A stretch of 64,000 nucleotides of DNA from CAYTZH01 sp964442285 (GTDB lineage Bacteria > Myxococcota_A > UBA9160 > JAFDET01), in the NCBI GenBank assembly GCA_964442285.1, contig CAYTZH010000021.1, forward strand, positions 1 to 64,000. Direction: 5' to 3'. Shown here in pieces: positions 46,399-55,515 of the stretch (positions are counted from its first letter, which is position 1; the number at the start of each line of letters is the position of its first letter). The notes under the pieces are model-generated. The model searched no databases, was not told the origin of the DNA, and saw only the letters and a list, made by a program, of their open reading frames with translations. The position numbers were made by a program, and so were the translations under genes.

Positions 46399-46880
46399 GG
46401 AGTCTCCTCGGGCTTCACGGGACCGTCGGAATCGGCTCCGGGCCCGGGCACGAAGCGGAGCCGGGCAGCCTCGAGGGGCCGTCCCCGCTCGTCCACGGCG
46501 AGCAGGCCGGCCACCACGCGCCCCGACCCCCGCTCCTCCGCCAGGTAGGGCTCCTGCCCCGGGCCGAAGACCCACTTGTCCGACCAGAGGCGCAGGGCGG
46601 TGAGGACGAGCCAGAGGTCGCGGCCCTTGCGCGTGAGGTGATACTCACAGCGACGGCCGGCCGGGTCCAGCGGTCGCCGCTCGAGGATCTCGCTCGCCAC
46701 CAGCCGCTGGAGCCGGTCCGAGAGGATGTTCTTCGCGATGCCCAGGCCCTGCTCGAACTCGGCGAAGCGCCGCGAGCCGAAGAAGGCGTCGCGGATGATC
46801 AGCAGGGTCCACCAGTCGCCGATCTGGTCCAGCGCCCGTGCGACCCCGCACTGCATCTCGTCGAAGCGCTTGCGTCCCAC
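46395..46880 (-). CDS. HxlR-family winged-helix regulator
   Basis: A 161-residue protein. CGVARALDQIGDWWTLLIIRDAFFGSRRFAEFEQGLGIAKNILSDRLQRLVASEILERRPLD is the HxlR/MarR-like DNA-binding domain with the hallmark GDWWTLLIIRDA. A single conserved Cys (residue 11, MQCGVA) is in the position that senses thiols or electrophiles in many HxlR proteins. A C-terminal extension of about 60 residues follows. It heads the operon with the isomerase and the unusual SDR and probably regulates through the palindrome at 46902. Confidence 0.93.
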   Translation of the reverse strand: MGRKRFDEMQCGVARALDQIGDWWTLLIIRDAFFGSRRFAEFEQGLGIAKNILSDRLQRLVASEILERRPLDPAGRRCEYHLTRKGRDLWLVLTALRLWSDKWVFGPGQEPYLAEERGSGRVVAGLLAVDERGRPLEAARLRFVPGPGADSDGPVKPEETP

Positions 46881-46901
46881 GGGGCCCAGCGTAGCGGATT
46901 C

Positions 46902-46918
46902 GGTTTCAAGACAAAACC
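46902..46918 (-). promoter_or_regulatory. Likely HxlR operator
   Basis: GGTTT-N7-AAACC (minus strand GGTTTTGTCTTGAAACC) is an AT-rich inverted repeat 22 bp upstream of the hxlR-type start, inside very GC-rich flanks. Its position suits autorepression of the three-gene minus-strand operon, and it is also upstream of the divergent membrane-protein gene. Confidence 0.6.
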
Positions 46919-47028
46919 ATGTGCCGACCCCGTCCGGCCCCGCGGTCGGGCCGCTGCGCTACCGTCCCGGCGCCGAGCGCGCCGGCCCTGGGCGCGCTCA
47001 ACCCCCCGAAGTCGCAGGGTGAGCTGCC

Positions 47029-48774
47029 ATGGCGAGGTCGAACAAGCAGCGCACGGGCTCCCCGCCGTGGCTCTTCGGCCCGGCACTCGACCTCCTGCTC
47101 GGCTGCGGCGTGGGCTACCTGCTGCTGGCGGCCGGCCTCGGCCTCCTGCCGGTTGCGGCGAACGCCCTCACCCAGTGGGGCGTCCTGGCGACCTTCGTGG
47201 TGGGCATGGCGCACTACGGCGCCACCCTGGTGCGCGTCTACGAGACCTCGGAGGACCGGCGCAAGTACGCCTTCTTCACCGTCTGGGCGAGCCTGGCGGT
47301 CTGGAGCGTCTTCGTCGTCGGGATCTACGCACCGCTCGTCGGCTCGCTGCTCCTCACGGTCTACCTCAACTGGAGCCCCTGGCACTACGCCGGCCAGAAC
47401 TACGGCCTGGCCGTGATGTTCCTGCGGCGGCGCAACGTGGAGGTCGACGCCACCCTGAAGCGGGTGCTCTACGCCTCCTTCGTGAGCTCCACGGCCCTCT
47501 CGCTGCTGACGCTGAACGCGGCCAACGAGTCGGCCCTGTACGTGCCGCTGAACATCGACGGCATCCCCTACCAGATGCTCAAGCTCGGCATCCCGGGCAC
47601 GGTCTACCAGCCCGCCTTCGCCGTGGTCCTGGCGCTCCACGTGGCGACCCTGGGCACCTTCGCCGTGCGGGTCCTGCAGCGCGCCGGCGCGGCGACCCTG
47701 CTGCCGGCGTTCCTGCTGCTGCTGACCCAGGCCCTGTGGTTCTCGGTGCCGAGCATCGCGGTCTGGGCCACCGGGGTCCGGGTGCAGACCGAGTACGTGT
47801 TCTTCTTCTTCCTCTGGGCCGGCATCGGCCACTCGGTGCAGTACCTCTGGGTGACCACCTACTACGCCGCCGGCGGCCGGCCGCTCGCCGAGCGCGCGCG
47901 CTACCTGGGCAAGACCCTGCTGGCCGGCGCCATCATCTTCACCGTCCCGGCGGTGCTCTTCGCGCCGAACCTGCTCGGGAGCTTCCCCTACGAGCTCGGC
48001 CTGGCCACGCTCATCGCGTCGGCGGTCAACATCCAGCACTTCATCCTCGACGGCGCGATCTGGAAGCTGCGGGACGGACCCGTGGCCCGGATCCTCCTGG
48101 CCCGCGGCCCCCGCAAGCGCGGCGCCAAGGGCGCGCCCACCCCCGCCCTGCCGCCGCCCACCGGGCCCGCGGCGCGTTGGTCCGCCCGGGCGGTCTGGAG
48201 TGCCGGCGCGGTGTGCGCGGTCGTCGCCATCGGCAGCGCCTGGGAGTACGAGCGCGGCTGGATCACGGCCACGGCCCGCTCCGATCACGAGCGGGCCCAG
48301 CGGGCCGAGCGCTGGCTGACCTGGGTCGGCCGCGACCAGCCCCGGTTCCATGAGCGGCGCGCCGCCCGGGCCCTCGCCCGGGGCGAGACCGAGGTGGCGC
48401 GGCGGGAGTTCGAGGCGGCCGTCGCGCTCCACCCGACCGTCGAGAGCCTGCAGCAGCTCGCCACCCTCCAGGCCCAGGCCGGCGACGGCGACGCCGCGCT
48501 CGAATCCCTCTCCCGCGGCTTCGCGCTCTTCCGCGAGGCCGCCGACAGCGATCGCGCGGCGGGCTACCTGGGCGGCCTGGACGCGCGCCAGCGGCAGCTC
48601 GAGGTGGCGGCCCTCACCATGGCCGGCCGTCACTGGCTCGACGCCGGCGACGCCGCGCAGGCCCGCCACTACCTGGACCAGGCCGCCCGCCGCAGCCCCG
48701 GCGGACCAGACCCGGGCCTGCAGGCGCTGCTCCGTCGGGCCGCCGAGGCCGGCGGGTCCTCGACGTCGCCCTAG
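47029..48774 (+). CDS. Polytopic membrane protein with conserved-looking His motifs and TPR tail
   Basis: A 581-residue protein I cannot assign to a characterised family. Residues about 15-370 form roughly ten transmembrane helices. Between them are polar motifs that look catalytic: MAHYGATLVRVYETSEDRRKY, NWSPWHYAGQNYGLAVMFLRRR, GIGHSVQYLWVTTYYA and NIQHFILDGAIWKLRD. All are His-containing and lie near membrane borders. After a linker and one more helix (about 385-405), residues about 420-570 are TPR-like helical repeats (FHERRAARALARGETEVARREFEAAVALHP, LQQLATLQAQAGDGDAALESLSRGF). Histidine boxes in a membrane core suggest metal binding, for example an oxidase or desaturase-like enzyme, but that is inference. 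It is divergent from the HxlR operon. Confidence 0.7.
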   Translation: MARSNKQRTGSPPWLFGPALDLLLGCGVGYLLLAAGLGLLPVAANALTQWGVLATFVVGMAHYGATLVRVYETSEDRRKYAFFTVWASLAVWSVFVVGIYAPLVGSLLLTVYLNWSPWHYAGQNYGLAVMFLRRRNVEVDATLKRVLYASFVSSTALSLLTLNAANESALYVPLNIDGIPYQMLKLGIPGTVYQPAFAVVLALHVATLGTFAVRVLQRAGAATLLPAFLLLLTQALWFSVPSIAVWATGVRVQTEYVFFFFLWAGIGHSVQYLWVTTYYAAGGRPLAERARYLGKTLLAGAIIFTVPAVLFAPNLLGSFPYELGLATLIASAVNIQHFILDGAIWKLRDGPVARILLARGPRKRGAKGAPTPALPPPTGPAARWSARAVWSAGAVCAVVAIGSAWEYERGWITATARSDHERAQRAERWLTWVGRDQPRFHERRAARALARGETEVARREFEAAVALHPTVESLQQLATLQAQAGDGDAALESLSRGFALFREAADSDRAAGYLGGLDARQRQLEVAALTMAGRHWLDAGDAAQARHYLDQAARRSPGGPDPGLQALLRRAAEAGGSSTSP

Positions 48775-48877
48775 GCCCCCCCCAGCGCCCCGGGGCTACT
48801 CGGTTGCACCATGCAACCAAAACGGACTACCGTTCCGCCGCGGCCCCGGAATCCTCCGGGCCCTCGGAGGACCTGCC

Positions 48878-49921
<1,044 letters not shown>

Positions 49922-49985
49922 ACGCCGCCGGGCCGACGCCGAGGGCGCCCGATCCGGGCTAGCCTCCCAGCCGAGGAGATCCCCC

Positions 49986-50669
49986 GTGACCGAGCTGCCC
50001 CGCGTCGACGAGACCGGCACCGACGAGGCCGACAACTGGGAGGCCAAGCGCACCCTGGCCGCCGCCATCCGCGAGCTGATGGACTGCCTGTGCGCCACCG
50101 ACGCCCCGAGCGAGGAGCTCCTGTCCATCGCCGAGCAGGTGAAGGCGAGCGCCCGTCGCTTTGCCGACCAGCCGCGCATGCTCAACCCGCCCGGCGTCGC
50201 CGAGGGATCGCTGGTGGGGGGCATGGAGACCTTCATGGACCGCAGTCCGGTGAAGGGACTCGCGAACCCCGTGGCGCCGCCGGCGGACCTGGTGCCCGAC
50301 GCCGAGCGCAACACGGTCTCGGGGACCGTGACCTTCGGCAACGCCTACGAGGGCGCGCCCGGCTGCGTGCACGGCGGCTGGGTGGCCGCGCTCTTCGACG
50401 AGGCCCTCGGCATGGCCTGCATCTTCTCCGGCGGGCCGGCCATGACCGGCGAGTTCACGGTCCGCTACCACAAGCCCACCCCGACGAAGGTGCCGCTGCG
50501 CCTGGAGGCGCGCTTCGAGGGCAAGGAGGGCCGCAAGATCCGGACCTCCGCCGAGCTCTACGCCGGCGACCTCCACGTCGCCAGCGCCCGCGGCCTGTTC
50601 ATCGCCATCGACTTCTCGAAGTTCGAGCGGCTGCGCGCGGAGAAGGAGCGGCGCGAGGGCGCGGACTGA
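49986..50669 (+). CDS. PaaI-family hotdog thioesterase-like protein
   Basis: A 227-residue protein from GTG 49986 with GAGGAG upstream. The hotdog domain occupies residues about 105-205: SGTVTFGNAYEGAPGCVHGGWVAALFDEALGMAC carries the HGG(W/V)xAxLFDE motif of PaaI thioesterases, and FTVRYHKPTPTKVPLRLEARFEG follows. An N-terminal helical extension of about 100 residues is longer than in classical PaaI. It would release or proof-read CoA esters in the cytoplasm. It is co-directional with the LLM oxidoreductase 64 bp upstream. Confidence 0.9.
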   Translation: MTELPRVDETGTDEADNWEAKRTLAAAIRELMDCLCATDAPSEELLSIAEQVKASARRFADQPRMLNPPGVAEGSLVGGMETFMDRSPVKGLANPVAPPADLVPDAERNTVSGTVTFGNAYEGAPGCVHGGWVAALFDEALGMACIFSGGPAMTGEFTVRYHKPTPTKVPLRLEARFEGKEGRKIRTSAELYAGDLHVASARGLFIAIDFSKFERLRAEKERREGAD

Positions 50670-50705
50670 GTCCCACGTCGCGTGCCGGGCGGGGCCCGGA
50701 TCGCC

Positions 50706-51611
50706 TCAGCCGTAGGCGTCGGCCAGGCCGTGGAGGGAGAGCTTGTCGAGGGCCTCGCAGAGCGCGTCGGGCGTCCACGGCTCGGCCCGGTCGACCTCCT
50801 GGGTGACCGTCAGCGGCTGGAAGAGACCCACCCGGTTGTGCTCCACCAGGAAGACCTGGCCGTTGATGGCGCCCGCCGCCGGCAGACACAGGCTCGCGAT
50901 CACCACGGCCACCTGCTCGGGCGTCTGCATCTGCGCCCGCAGGCTCTCGGCCCGCTTCCGGCCCTGCTCGCCCATGGCCGCGAGCCGGTCGAAGGCGGCG
51001 GCGACCATGGGCGTCCCGGTGGACGCGGGGTTGACGCCGTTGACGGTGATCCCGCTGCCGTCGAGGTCCCGCGAGAGCGCGTTGGTCAGCCCGAACACGC
51101 CGCCCTTGCCGACGGCATAGGGCAGCGAGCCGGGCATGCCGGTGATCCCCGCGCGCGAGACCAGGTTCACGATGCGGCCCCAGCCGCGCTCGCGCATGGG
51201 CGCGAGCGCGTGGCGCGCGCAGTAGAAGGACCCCTGGATGTGGGTCGCCACCACGCGGTCGAAGGTCTCGGCGTCGAGATCCCAGGGCGAGCCCGAGAAG
51301 GCCACGCCCGCGTTGTTCACGAGCACGTCGAGCCCGCCGAACTCGCCCACTCCCAGGGCGACCATGCGCGCCGCGCCGTCCCAGTCGGCGACCGAGTCGA
51401 GACTCGCCGCGGCGCGGCCCCCCGCGGCGCGGATCTCGCCCGCCACCTGCTCGGCGGTGGAGGCCCCGGCCTCGTCCCGGCCGATGTCGTTCACGACGAC
51501 GGCGGCGCCCAGGCGAGCGAGCGCCCGGGCCGTGGCGCCGCCGATGCCGCGACCGGCGCCGGTGACGAGCGCCGTCCTGCCCTCGAGCGGGCGATCGAGA
51601 TCCTGGCTCAT
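50706..51611 (-). CDS. Short-chain dehydrogenase/reductase
   Basis: A 301-residue SDR from ATG 51611. TALVTGAGRGIGGATARALARLGA is the TGxxxGIG cofactor loop, NNAG is present, and the catalytic set is Ser in NLVSRAGITG and Tyr-Lys in YAVGKGGV. A C-terminal extension of about 50 residues (VFLVEHNRVGLFQPLTVTQEVDRAEPWTPDALCEALDKL) resembles the (3R)-hydroxyacyl-CoA dehydrogenase/HSD17B4-like SDRs. Probably oxidises a hydroxyacyl-CoA. It lies 36 bp downstream of an LLM oxidoreductase gene on the same strand. Confidence 0.92.
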   Translation of the reverse strand: MSQDLDRPLEGRTALVTGAGRGIGGATARALARLGAAVVVNDIGRDEAGASTAEQVAGEIRAAGGRAAASLDSVADWDGAARMVALGVGEFGGLDVLVNNAGVAFSGSPWDLDAETFDRVVATHIQGSFYCARHALAPMRERGWGRIVNLVSRAGITGMPGSLPYAVGKGGVFGLTNALSRDLDGSGITVNGVNPASTGTPMVAAAFDRLAAMGEQGRKRAESLRAQMQTPEQVAVVIASLCLPAAGAINGQVFLVEHNRVGLFQPLTVTQEVDRAEPWTPDALCEALDKLSLHGLADAYG

Positions 51612-51646
51612 CCCACCAGCTCCACGCACGTTCGCGCTGCCCACTC

Positions 51647-52774
51647 CTAGCGGAACTTCGGCAGCACCTTCTCCCCGAGCAGCGCGATCGACCCCAGGGT
51701 CTTCTCGTGGGGGACGTGCGGTCCCACGGCCGGGATCAGCACCAGCTGGTCGAGGCCGATGTCGCGGTAGCGCTCGATGGTGCGCTCCACGTCGTCGGGA
51801 TCGCCCACGCACACCCCGTTCTGGTACAGGAAGTCGCGCTCGGCGGGCCCCTCGGGCACCGGCCCCTTGACCTCCGGATCCTTGTACGCGGCGCGAATCA
51901 GCTCGCGGATCTTCGTCTGCGGGATGGGCCGAGGGACGTCCCGGAGGCGCTCCGCGTACTGGGGGATCGTGTCGAAGAAGACCGAGAAGTGGCCCTTGAT
52001 GGCGCTGGCGTTCCCGGCCCCGTAGCGACTCCGCGCCTCCTCGCCGTCGGGCAGGCAGAGCAGCGGGGCGATGGCCATGATCTTGTCGTAGACGAACTCG
52101 CCGACGGGCTCCTCGGTGCCGATGTGGGCCTTGTAGGTCTCCACCAGGGGCCGCAGCCGCTCCGGATCCGAGAAGCTGAACATCGCCACACCGATGCCGC
52201 GCTTCGCCGCCAGCTCGACGGTAGGCGGGTTCGAGGCCGTCACCCACAGCGGCGGATGCGGATTCTGCACCGGCTTGGGGAGGATGCAGCGCTCGGGCAC
52301 GGAGAAGTGTCTGCCTTCCCACGAGAAGAGATCCCGGGTCCACATCCTGGGGATGGCGCGGATGGCCTCGTCCCACAGGTCGCGGGTCTCCTCGTTCAGC
52401 AGGCCGAACGTGTTGACCTCCGTCGACCCGCTGCCGCGGCCGGTGCCCAGCTCGACACGGCCGTGGGTCAGCACGTCGATCATGGCGATCTGCTCGGCCA
52501 CGCGCACGGGGTGGTTGATGGGCGGGCAGAGGTTGAAGATCCCCGTGACCACCCGGATGCGCTCGGTCTTCATGCCCACCGCCAGGCACATCAGGTGCGA
52601 GGAGCTGCAGTGGGAGTACTCCTCCAGGGCGTGGTGCTCCGGCGCCCAGAAGGTCTCGAAGCCGGCCCGGTCGGCGGCGATCCCGATCTCCACGTCGCGG
52701 CGCAGCCGGGTCGGCTCGCTCTTCTCCCAGGGCCGGGGACCGACGCTCCCCCCGCAGAACACTCCGAACTCCAT
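51647..52774 (-). CDS. LLM-class flavin-dependent oxidoreductase (bacterial luciferase-like)
   Basis: A 375-residue protein from ATG 52774, preceded by AAAGGAG. FETFWAPEHHALEEYSHCSSSHLMCLAVGMKTERIRVVTGIFNLCPPINHPVRVAEQIAMIDVLTHGRVELGTGRG (landmarks in the first 130 residues) is the alkanal-monooxygenase-like pattern with the flavin-binding EHH motif. VTASNPPTVELAAKRGIGVAMFSF and GDPDDVERTIERYRDIGLDQLVL complete it. The N-terminus reads MEFGVFCGGS. The FMNH2- or F420-dependence is not decidable. It forms an operon with the downstream SDR and upstream cyclase genes. Confidence 0.9.
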   Translation of the reverse strand: MEFGVFCGGSVGPRPWEKSEPTRLRRDVEIGIAADRAGFETFWAPEHHALEEYSHCSSSHLMCLAVGMKTERIRVVTGIFNLCPPINHPVRVAEQIAMIDVLTHGRVELGTGRGSGSTEVNTFGLLNEETRDLWDEAIRAIPRMWTRDLFSWEGRHFSVPERCILPKPVQNPHPPLWVTASNPPTVELAAKRGIGVAMFSFSDPERLRPLVETYKAHIGTEEPVGEFVYDKIMAIAPLLCLPDGEEARSRYGAGNASAIKGHFSVFFDTIPQYAERLRDVPRPIPQTKIRELIRAAYKDPEVKGPVPEGPAERDFLYQNGVCVGDPDDVERTIERYRDIGLDQLVLIPAVGPHVPHEKTLGSIALLGEKVLPKFR

Positions 52775-52860
52775 CCGCGACTCCTTTGCGGCCCGCATCC
52801 TACGCCGGTCCCCGGCTCCGATCCAAGGGGATTCTGGCGCGCCGCGGCCGTGCCCCGCGG

Positions 52861-53790
52861 CTACTTCAGCGCGAGCGGATTCACCGGCGTTCCGGTGCCA
52901 CCCACGATGGGGAGCGCCTGGGCGACCAGCATGAACTCCCAGACCCGGTCCTCCGCGCAGTCGCGCGCCAGCTCCTCCAGGTACCAGAACTCGCCGAGGT
53001 GGATCCCGAGGTTGCACAGGGCCAGCATGTGGAACGGGATCGCGACGCCGTCCAGGACGCCGCTCGCCTCCACCATGCTGTTGTCGGCGGCCACCGCCGC
53101 CACCTCGCGCGCGTGCAGCCACGCCGCAGTCTCCCAGTGCAGCCCCGCCTCCTTGCCGTGGAAGACCGACCAGTCCGCGAACTCTCCGACGGTGGACATC
53201 TGCCCGGTGCGCACGACCAGGATGTCGCCGGAGCCGACGCCCACGCCCTGGGCTGCCTCGGTCGCCTCGAGATCGGCCGTGGTGATCGCGTAGCCGACCT
53301 CCAGGCAGTCCACGCCCTTCTCCCGCGCCACGTCGAGCAGCACACCCCGGGAGACGAAATCCGCGTGGACCTTGTCGATCCCGTTCCGCGCTGCGCCCCG
53401 CGAGGTGACGCTGGCCGCAGGGTGGCCGTTGTAGAGCTTGTCGCCGTAGAAGATGTGGCAGAGGGCGTCCCACTGGGTGCCGCCCTGCACGGTGAGGGCC
53501 AGGAAGTCGTCGGTGTAGCGGCAGTCGTGGCCCAGGTCGATCGGTCCGGCGGGATCGCAGCCGGTGGCGGTCATGAAGTGCAGCGGGTTGACCCGCCCCC
53601 CCAGGCCCCGCTGCGGCCCCCGCCCATTGGCCACGGGGATCGACAGCGAGAAGCTCCGGCCCCGACGCACCAGGCCCGCGGCCGCGCGCCGCTTCTCCTC
53701 GGTGATGTAGTTGAGCGCCCCGCGCTCGTCCGCGTCGCCCCAGCGACCCCAGTTGCTGAGCTCCGCCAGGAGGGTCTCGAAGTCCGCCAT
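52861..53790 (-). CDS. Cyclase family protein (PF04199, kynurenine-formamidase fold)
   Basis: A 309-residue protein from ATG 53790. NWGRWGDADERGALNYITEEKRRAAAGLVRRGRSFSLSIPV opens the family. The metal site region reads LTVQGGTQWDALCHIFYGDKLYNG, the TQWDAL(A/C)H variant of the HxGTHxDxPxH motif. DNSMVEASGVLDGVAIPFHMLALCNLGIHLGEFWYLEELARDC is the conserved C-terminal block. Such proteins hydrolyse amides or lactones, or close aromatic rings. It is followed on the minus strand by the LLM and SDR genes and preceded by an SDR remnant. Confidence 0.9.
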   Translation of the reverse strand: MADFETLLAELSNWGRWGDADERGALNYITEEKRRAAAGLVRRGRSFSLSIPVANGRGPQRGLGGRVNPLHFMTATGCDPAGPIDLGHDCRYTDDFLALTVQGGTQWDALCHIFYGDKLYNGHPAASVTSRGAARNGIDKVHADFVSRGVLLDVAREKGVDCLEVGYAITTADLEATEAAQGVGVGSGDILVVRTGQMSTVGEFADWSVFHGKEAGLHWETAAWLHAREVAAVAADNSMVEASGVLDGVAIPFHMLALCNLGIHLGEFWYLEELARDCAEDRVWEFMLVAQALPIVGGTGTPVNPLALK

Positions 53791-53825
53791 CGGATGCCCG
53801 AGCGCCGTCGGCCGCTCGCGCCGGC

Positions 53826-53936
53826 CTAGCTCCGGCCCATCAGGGCCAGCGCTGCAGGGGCGGCGCCCATGCCCGGGGCGCCGCCCACGACGACCCCGCG
53901 CTTGCGGTCGAAACGGAATGCATCGAAGGGCGACAT
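53826..53936 (-). pseudogene. 5' remnant of an SDR gene
   Basis: A 36-codon frame with a strong ribosome-binding site (GGGAGGAG) and ATG 53936. It reads MSPFDAFRFDRKRGVVVG, then GAPGMGAAPAALALMGRS and a stop. This is the first helix-strand and glycine-rich cofactor loop (VVVGGAPGMG) of an SDR of the type that opens with FRYDGKRALVVGGATGMG. The remaining 200 or more residues are missing; 36 bp later the cyclase gene begins. Either it is a deletion remnant or it is translated as a short leader peptide for the cyclase gene. Confidence 0.7.
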
Positions 53937-54028
53937 CCGAACGACTCCTCCCGCACCGGCCCCCGCCGGACCGGCCCGGCAGTATACGTGGATCGGCCCG
54001 GCATGTGGGAAGGAAGGCGTGCGCGCGG

Positions 54029-55252
54029 CTAGCGACCCTCGAAGCGCGCGCGCTGGAAGGCCAGGCAGGTGGAGTCGGCGGGGATCTCGTCCAGGGGCGT
54101 GGCGACGAGCTCCGGGGTGATTCCGGCCTGGTCCGCCGCGGGCCGCAGCGCCCCCAGATCGAAGCCGTAGAGCCGTGCGGCGTTCTCACCCAGCATCATC
54201 CGCACCTCGGCCTCGGGCACGTCCGAGAAGGCCAGGCGCATGTTCTCCCGCGAGTAGGGGTAGCTGCCCTCGTAGTGGGGGTAGTCGTTGCCCCAGAGGA
54301 TCTTGTCCACGCCCACGATCTCGCGGCCCTTGATCTCGCGGGGCCCCGGGAAGCTCGCCCCGTACCAGCAGTTGCGCCTGGCGTAGAAGCTGGGCAGCTC
54401 CTTCAGCGCGGGATCGCGGGCGGTGTCGATCTCGCCGATCGCGCCGGCCTTCCAGGCCAGGTACATGGCGTCCATCTGTCGCATGAGGCCGGGCGCCCAG
54501 CCGCAGCCCGACTCGGTCAGGATGTAACGGAGCCTCGGGAAACGCTCGAAGACGCCGCCCATGATGAGGTGCGTGTAGCCGCGCTGCACGAAGAAGGTCA
54601 TCTCGAGCGCCCAGAGCGCCTTCGCCCCCTGGCCCTCGCAGTAGGTGGGCGAGCCCTGGCCCGAGTGCTGGTTCATCACCAGGTCGCAGTCCTGGATGAC
54701 CGCCCAGAGCCGATCGTAGTCGGGATGGTTGAGCGGCTTCAGCCAGTGCTCGCTGGGCGAGGGCAGCGGCAGCAGGACACCCCCCCGCAGACCGTTCTCG
54801 GCGATCCAGCGCACGTCCTCGATGGCGTCGTCGATGTGGTTCAGGTGGATGAGGCCGATGCCCGCGCGGCGCTCCGGGGAGTCGCGACAGAACTCGGCCA
54901 GCCAGCGGTTGTGGGCACGCGTCCCTGCCAGGGCGCGCTCGTACGCCGGAGGCGACGGAGGCGGCGAGACGTGGAAGGCGCTGGCGTAGAACGGCGGCAC
55001 CGTGTTCGGGAAGATCACCTCGCCCACGACGCCGTCGCCCAGCAGGTCCGAGAGGCGCTCCGCGGAGTCCCAGTTCTTGGTCTTCTTGCCGCCGATGTGC
55101 TTCTTCGCGGGGTTCCGGTAGCTGCCGCGCCAAGCGTCGAAGTCGTCGCGGTAGCGCGGCTCCAGGTAGTCGCGGTAGGCGTCGATCGAGGCCCCCGCGT
55201 GGGTGTCGGCCGTGATGCAGACGTAGGGAGACGGGTCGGTCGCCGGCGGCAT
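54029..55252 (-). CDS. Amidohydrolase family protein (PF04909)
   Basis: A 407-residue protein from ATG 55252. Metal ligands are visible in VCITADTHAGASIDAYRDYLEP (DTH), LVMNQHSGQGSP (His) and WGNDYPHYEGSYP (Asp). The C-terminal MMLGENAARLYGFDLGALRP is the standard PF04909 ending. A long insertion around residues 40-75 (WRGSYRNPAKKHIGGKKTKNWDS) is typical of large members found in lipid and aromatic degraders. The sequence differs clearly from the amidohydrolase at 38329, so they are not recent duplicates. Confidence 0.92.
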   Translation of the reverse strand: MPPATDPSPYVCITADTHAGASIDAYRDYLEPRYRDDFDAWRGSYRNPAKKHIGGKKTKNWDSAERLSDLLGDGVVGEVIFPNTVPPFYASAFHVSPPPSPPAYERALAGTRAHNRWLAEFCRDSPERRAGIGLIHLNHIDDAIEDVRWIAENGLRGGVLLPLPSPSEHWLKPLNHPDYDRLWAVIQDCDLVMNQHSGQGSPTYCEGQGAKALWALEMTFFVQRGYTHLIMGGVFERFPRLRYILTESGCGWAPGLMRQMDAMYLAWKAGAIGEIDTARDPALKELPSFYARRNCWYGASFPGPREIKGREIVGVDKILWGNDYPHYEGSYPYSRENMRLAFSDVPEAEVRMMLGENAARLYGFDLGALRPAADQAGITPELVATPLDEIPADSTCLAFQRARFEGR

Positions 55253-55515
55253 GGGAGCTCTCCTCGAGATGGCCGCCGCCAGGGTACCGCGGCCGGGCGC
55301 GTTCGACCGGTGTCAGCCGTCTTCGGGCCGGCTCACCAGGCGGTCGCCTCGACCACATGGGCGTGGCCGACCTCCAGCCGGAGCTGAACCGGCTCTCGAA
55401 GGCGGGCCGCTGGCGCGAAATGACGGCGGAGACCTCGGCGTCGCCACGGCCGAGGGCACCGCGTTCGATCCCGGGCATTCGCCGGGCTAGCATGGAGCCC
55501 ATCGAGGAGCCCCCC

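Noticed and set aside
46915..47028. Short plus-strand frame upstream of the membrane protein
   Set aside because: Arg/Pro-rich composition without SD; reads as noncoding leader containing the promoter.
55340..55440. Possible C-terminal fragment of an LLM oxidoreductase (MGVADLQPELNRLSKAGRW)
   Set aside because: The segment resembles the end of some luciferase-like proteins, but it is under 30 residues and continues in frame into the P450 leader; too short to call a pseudogene.
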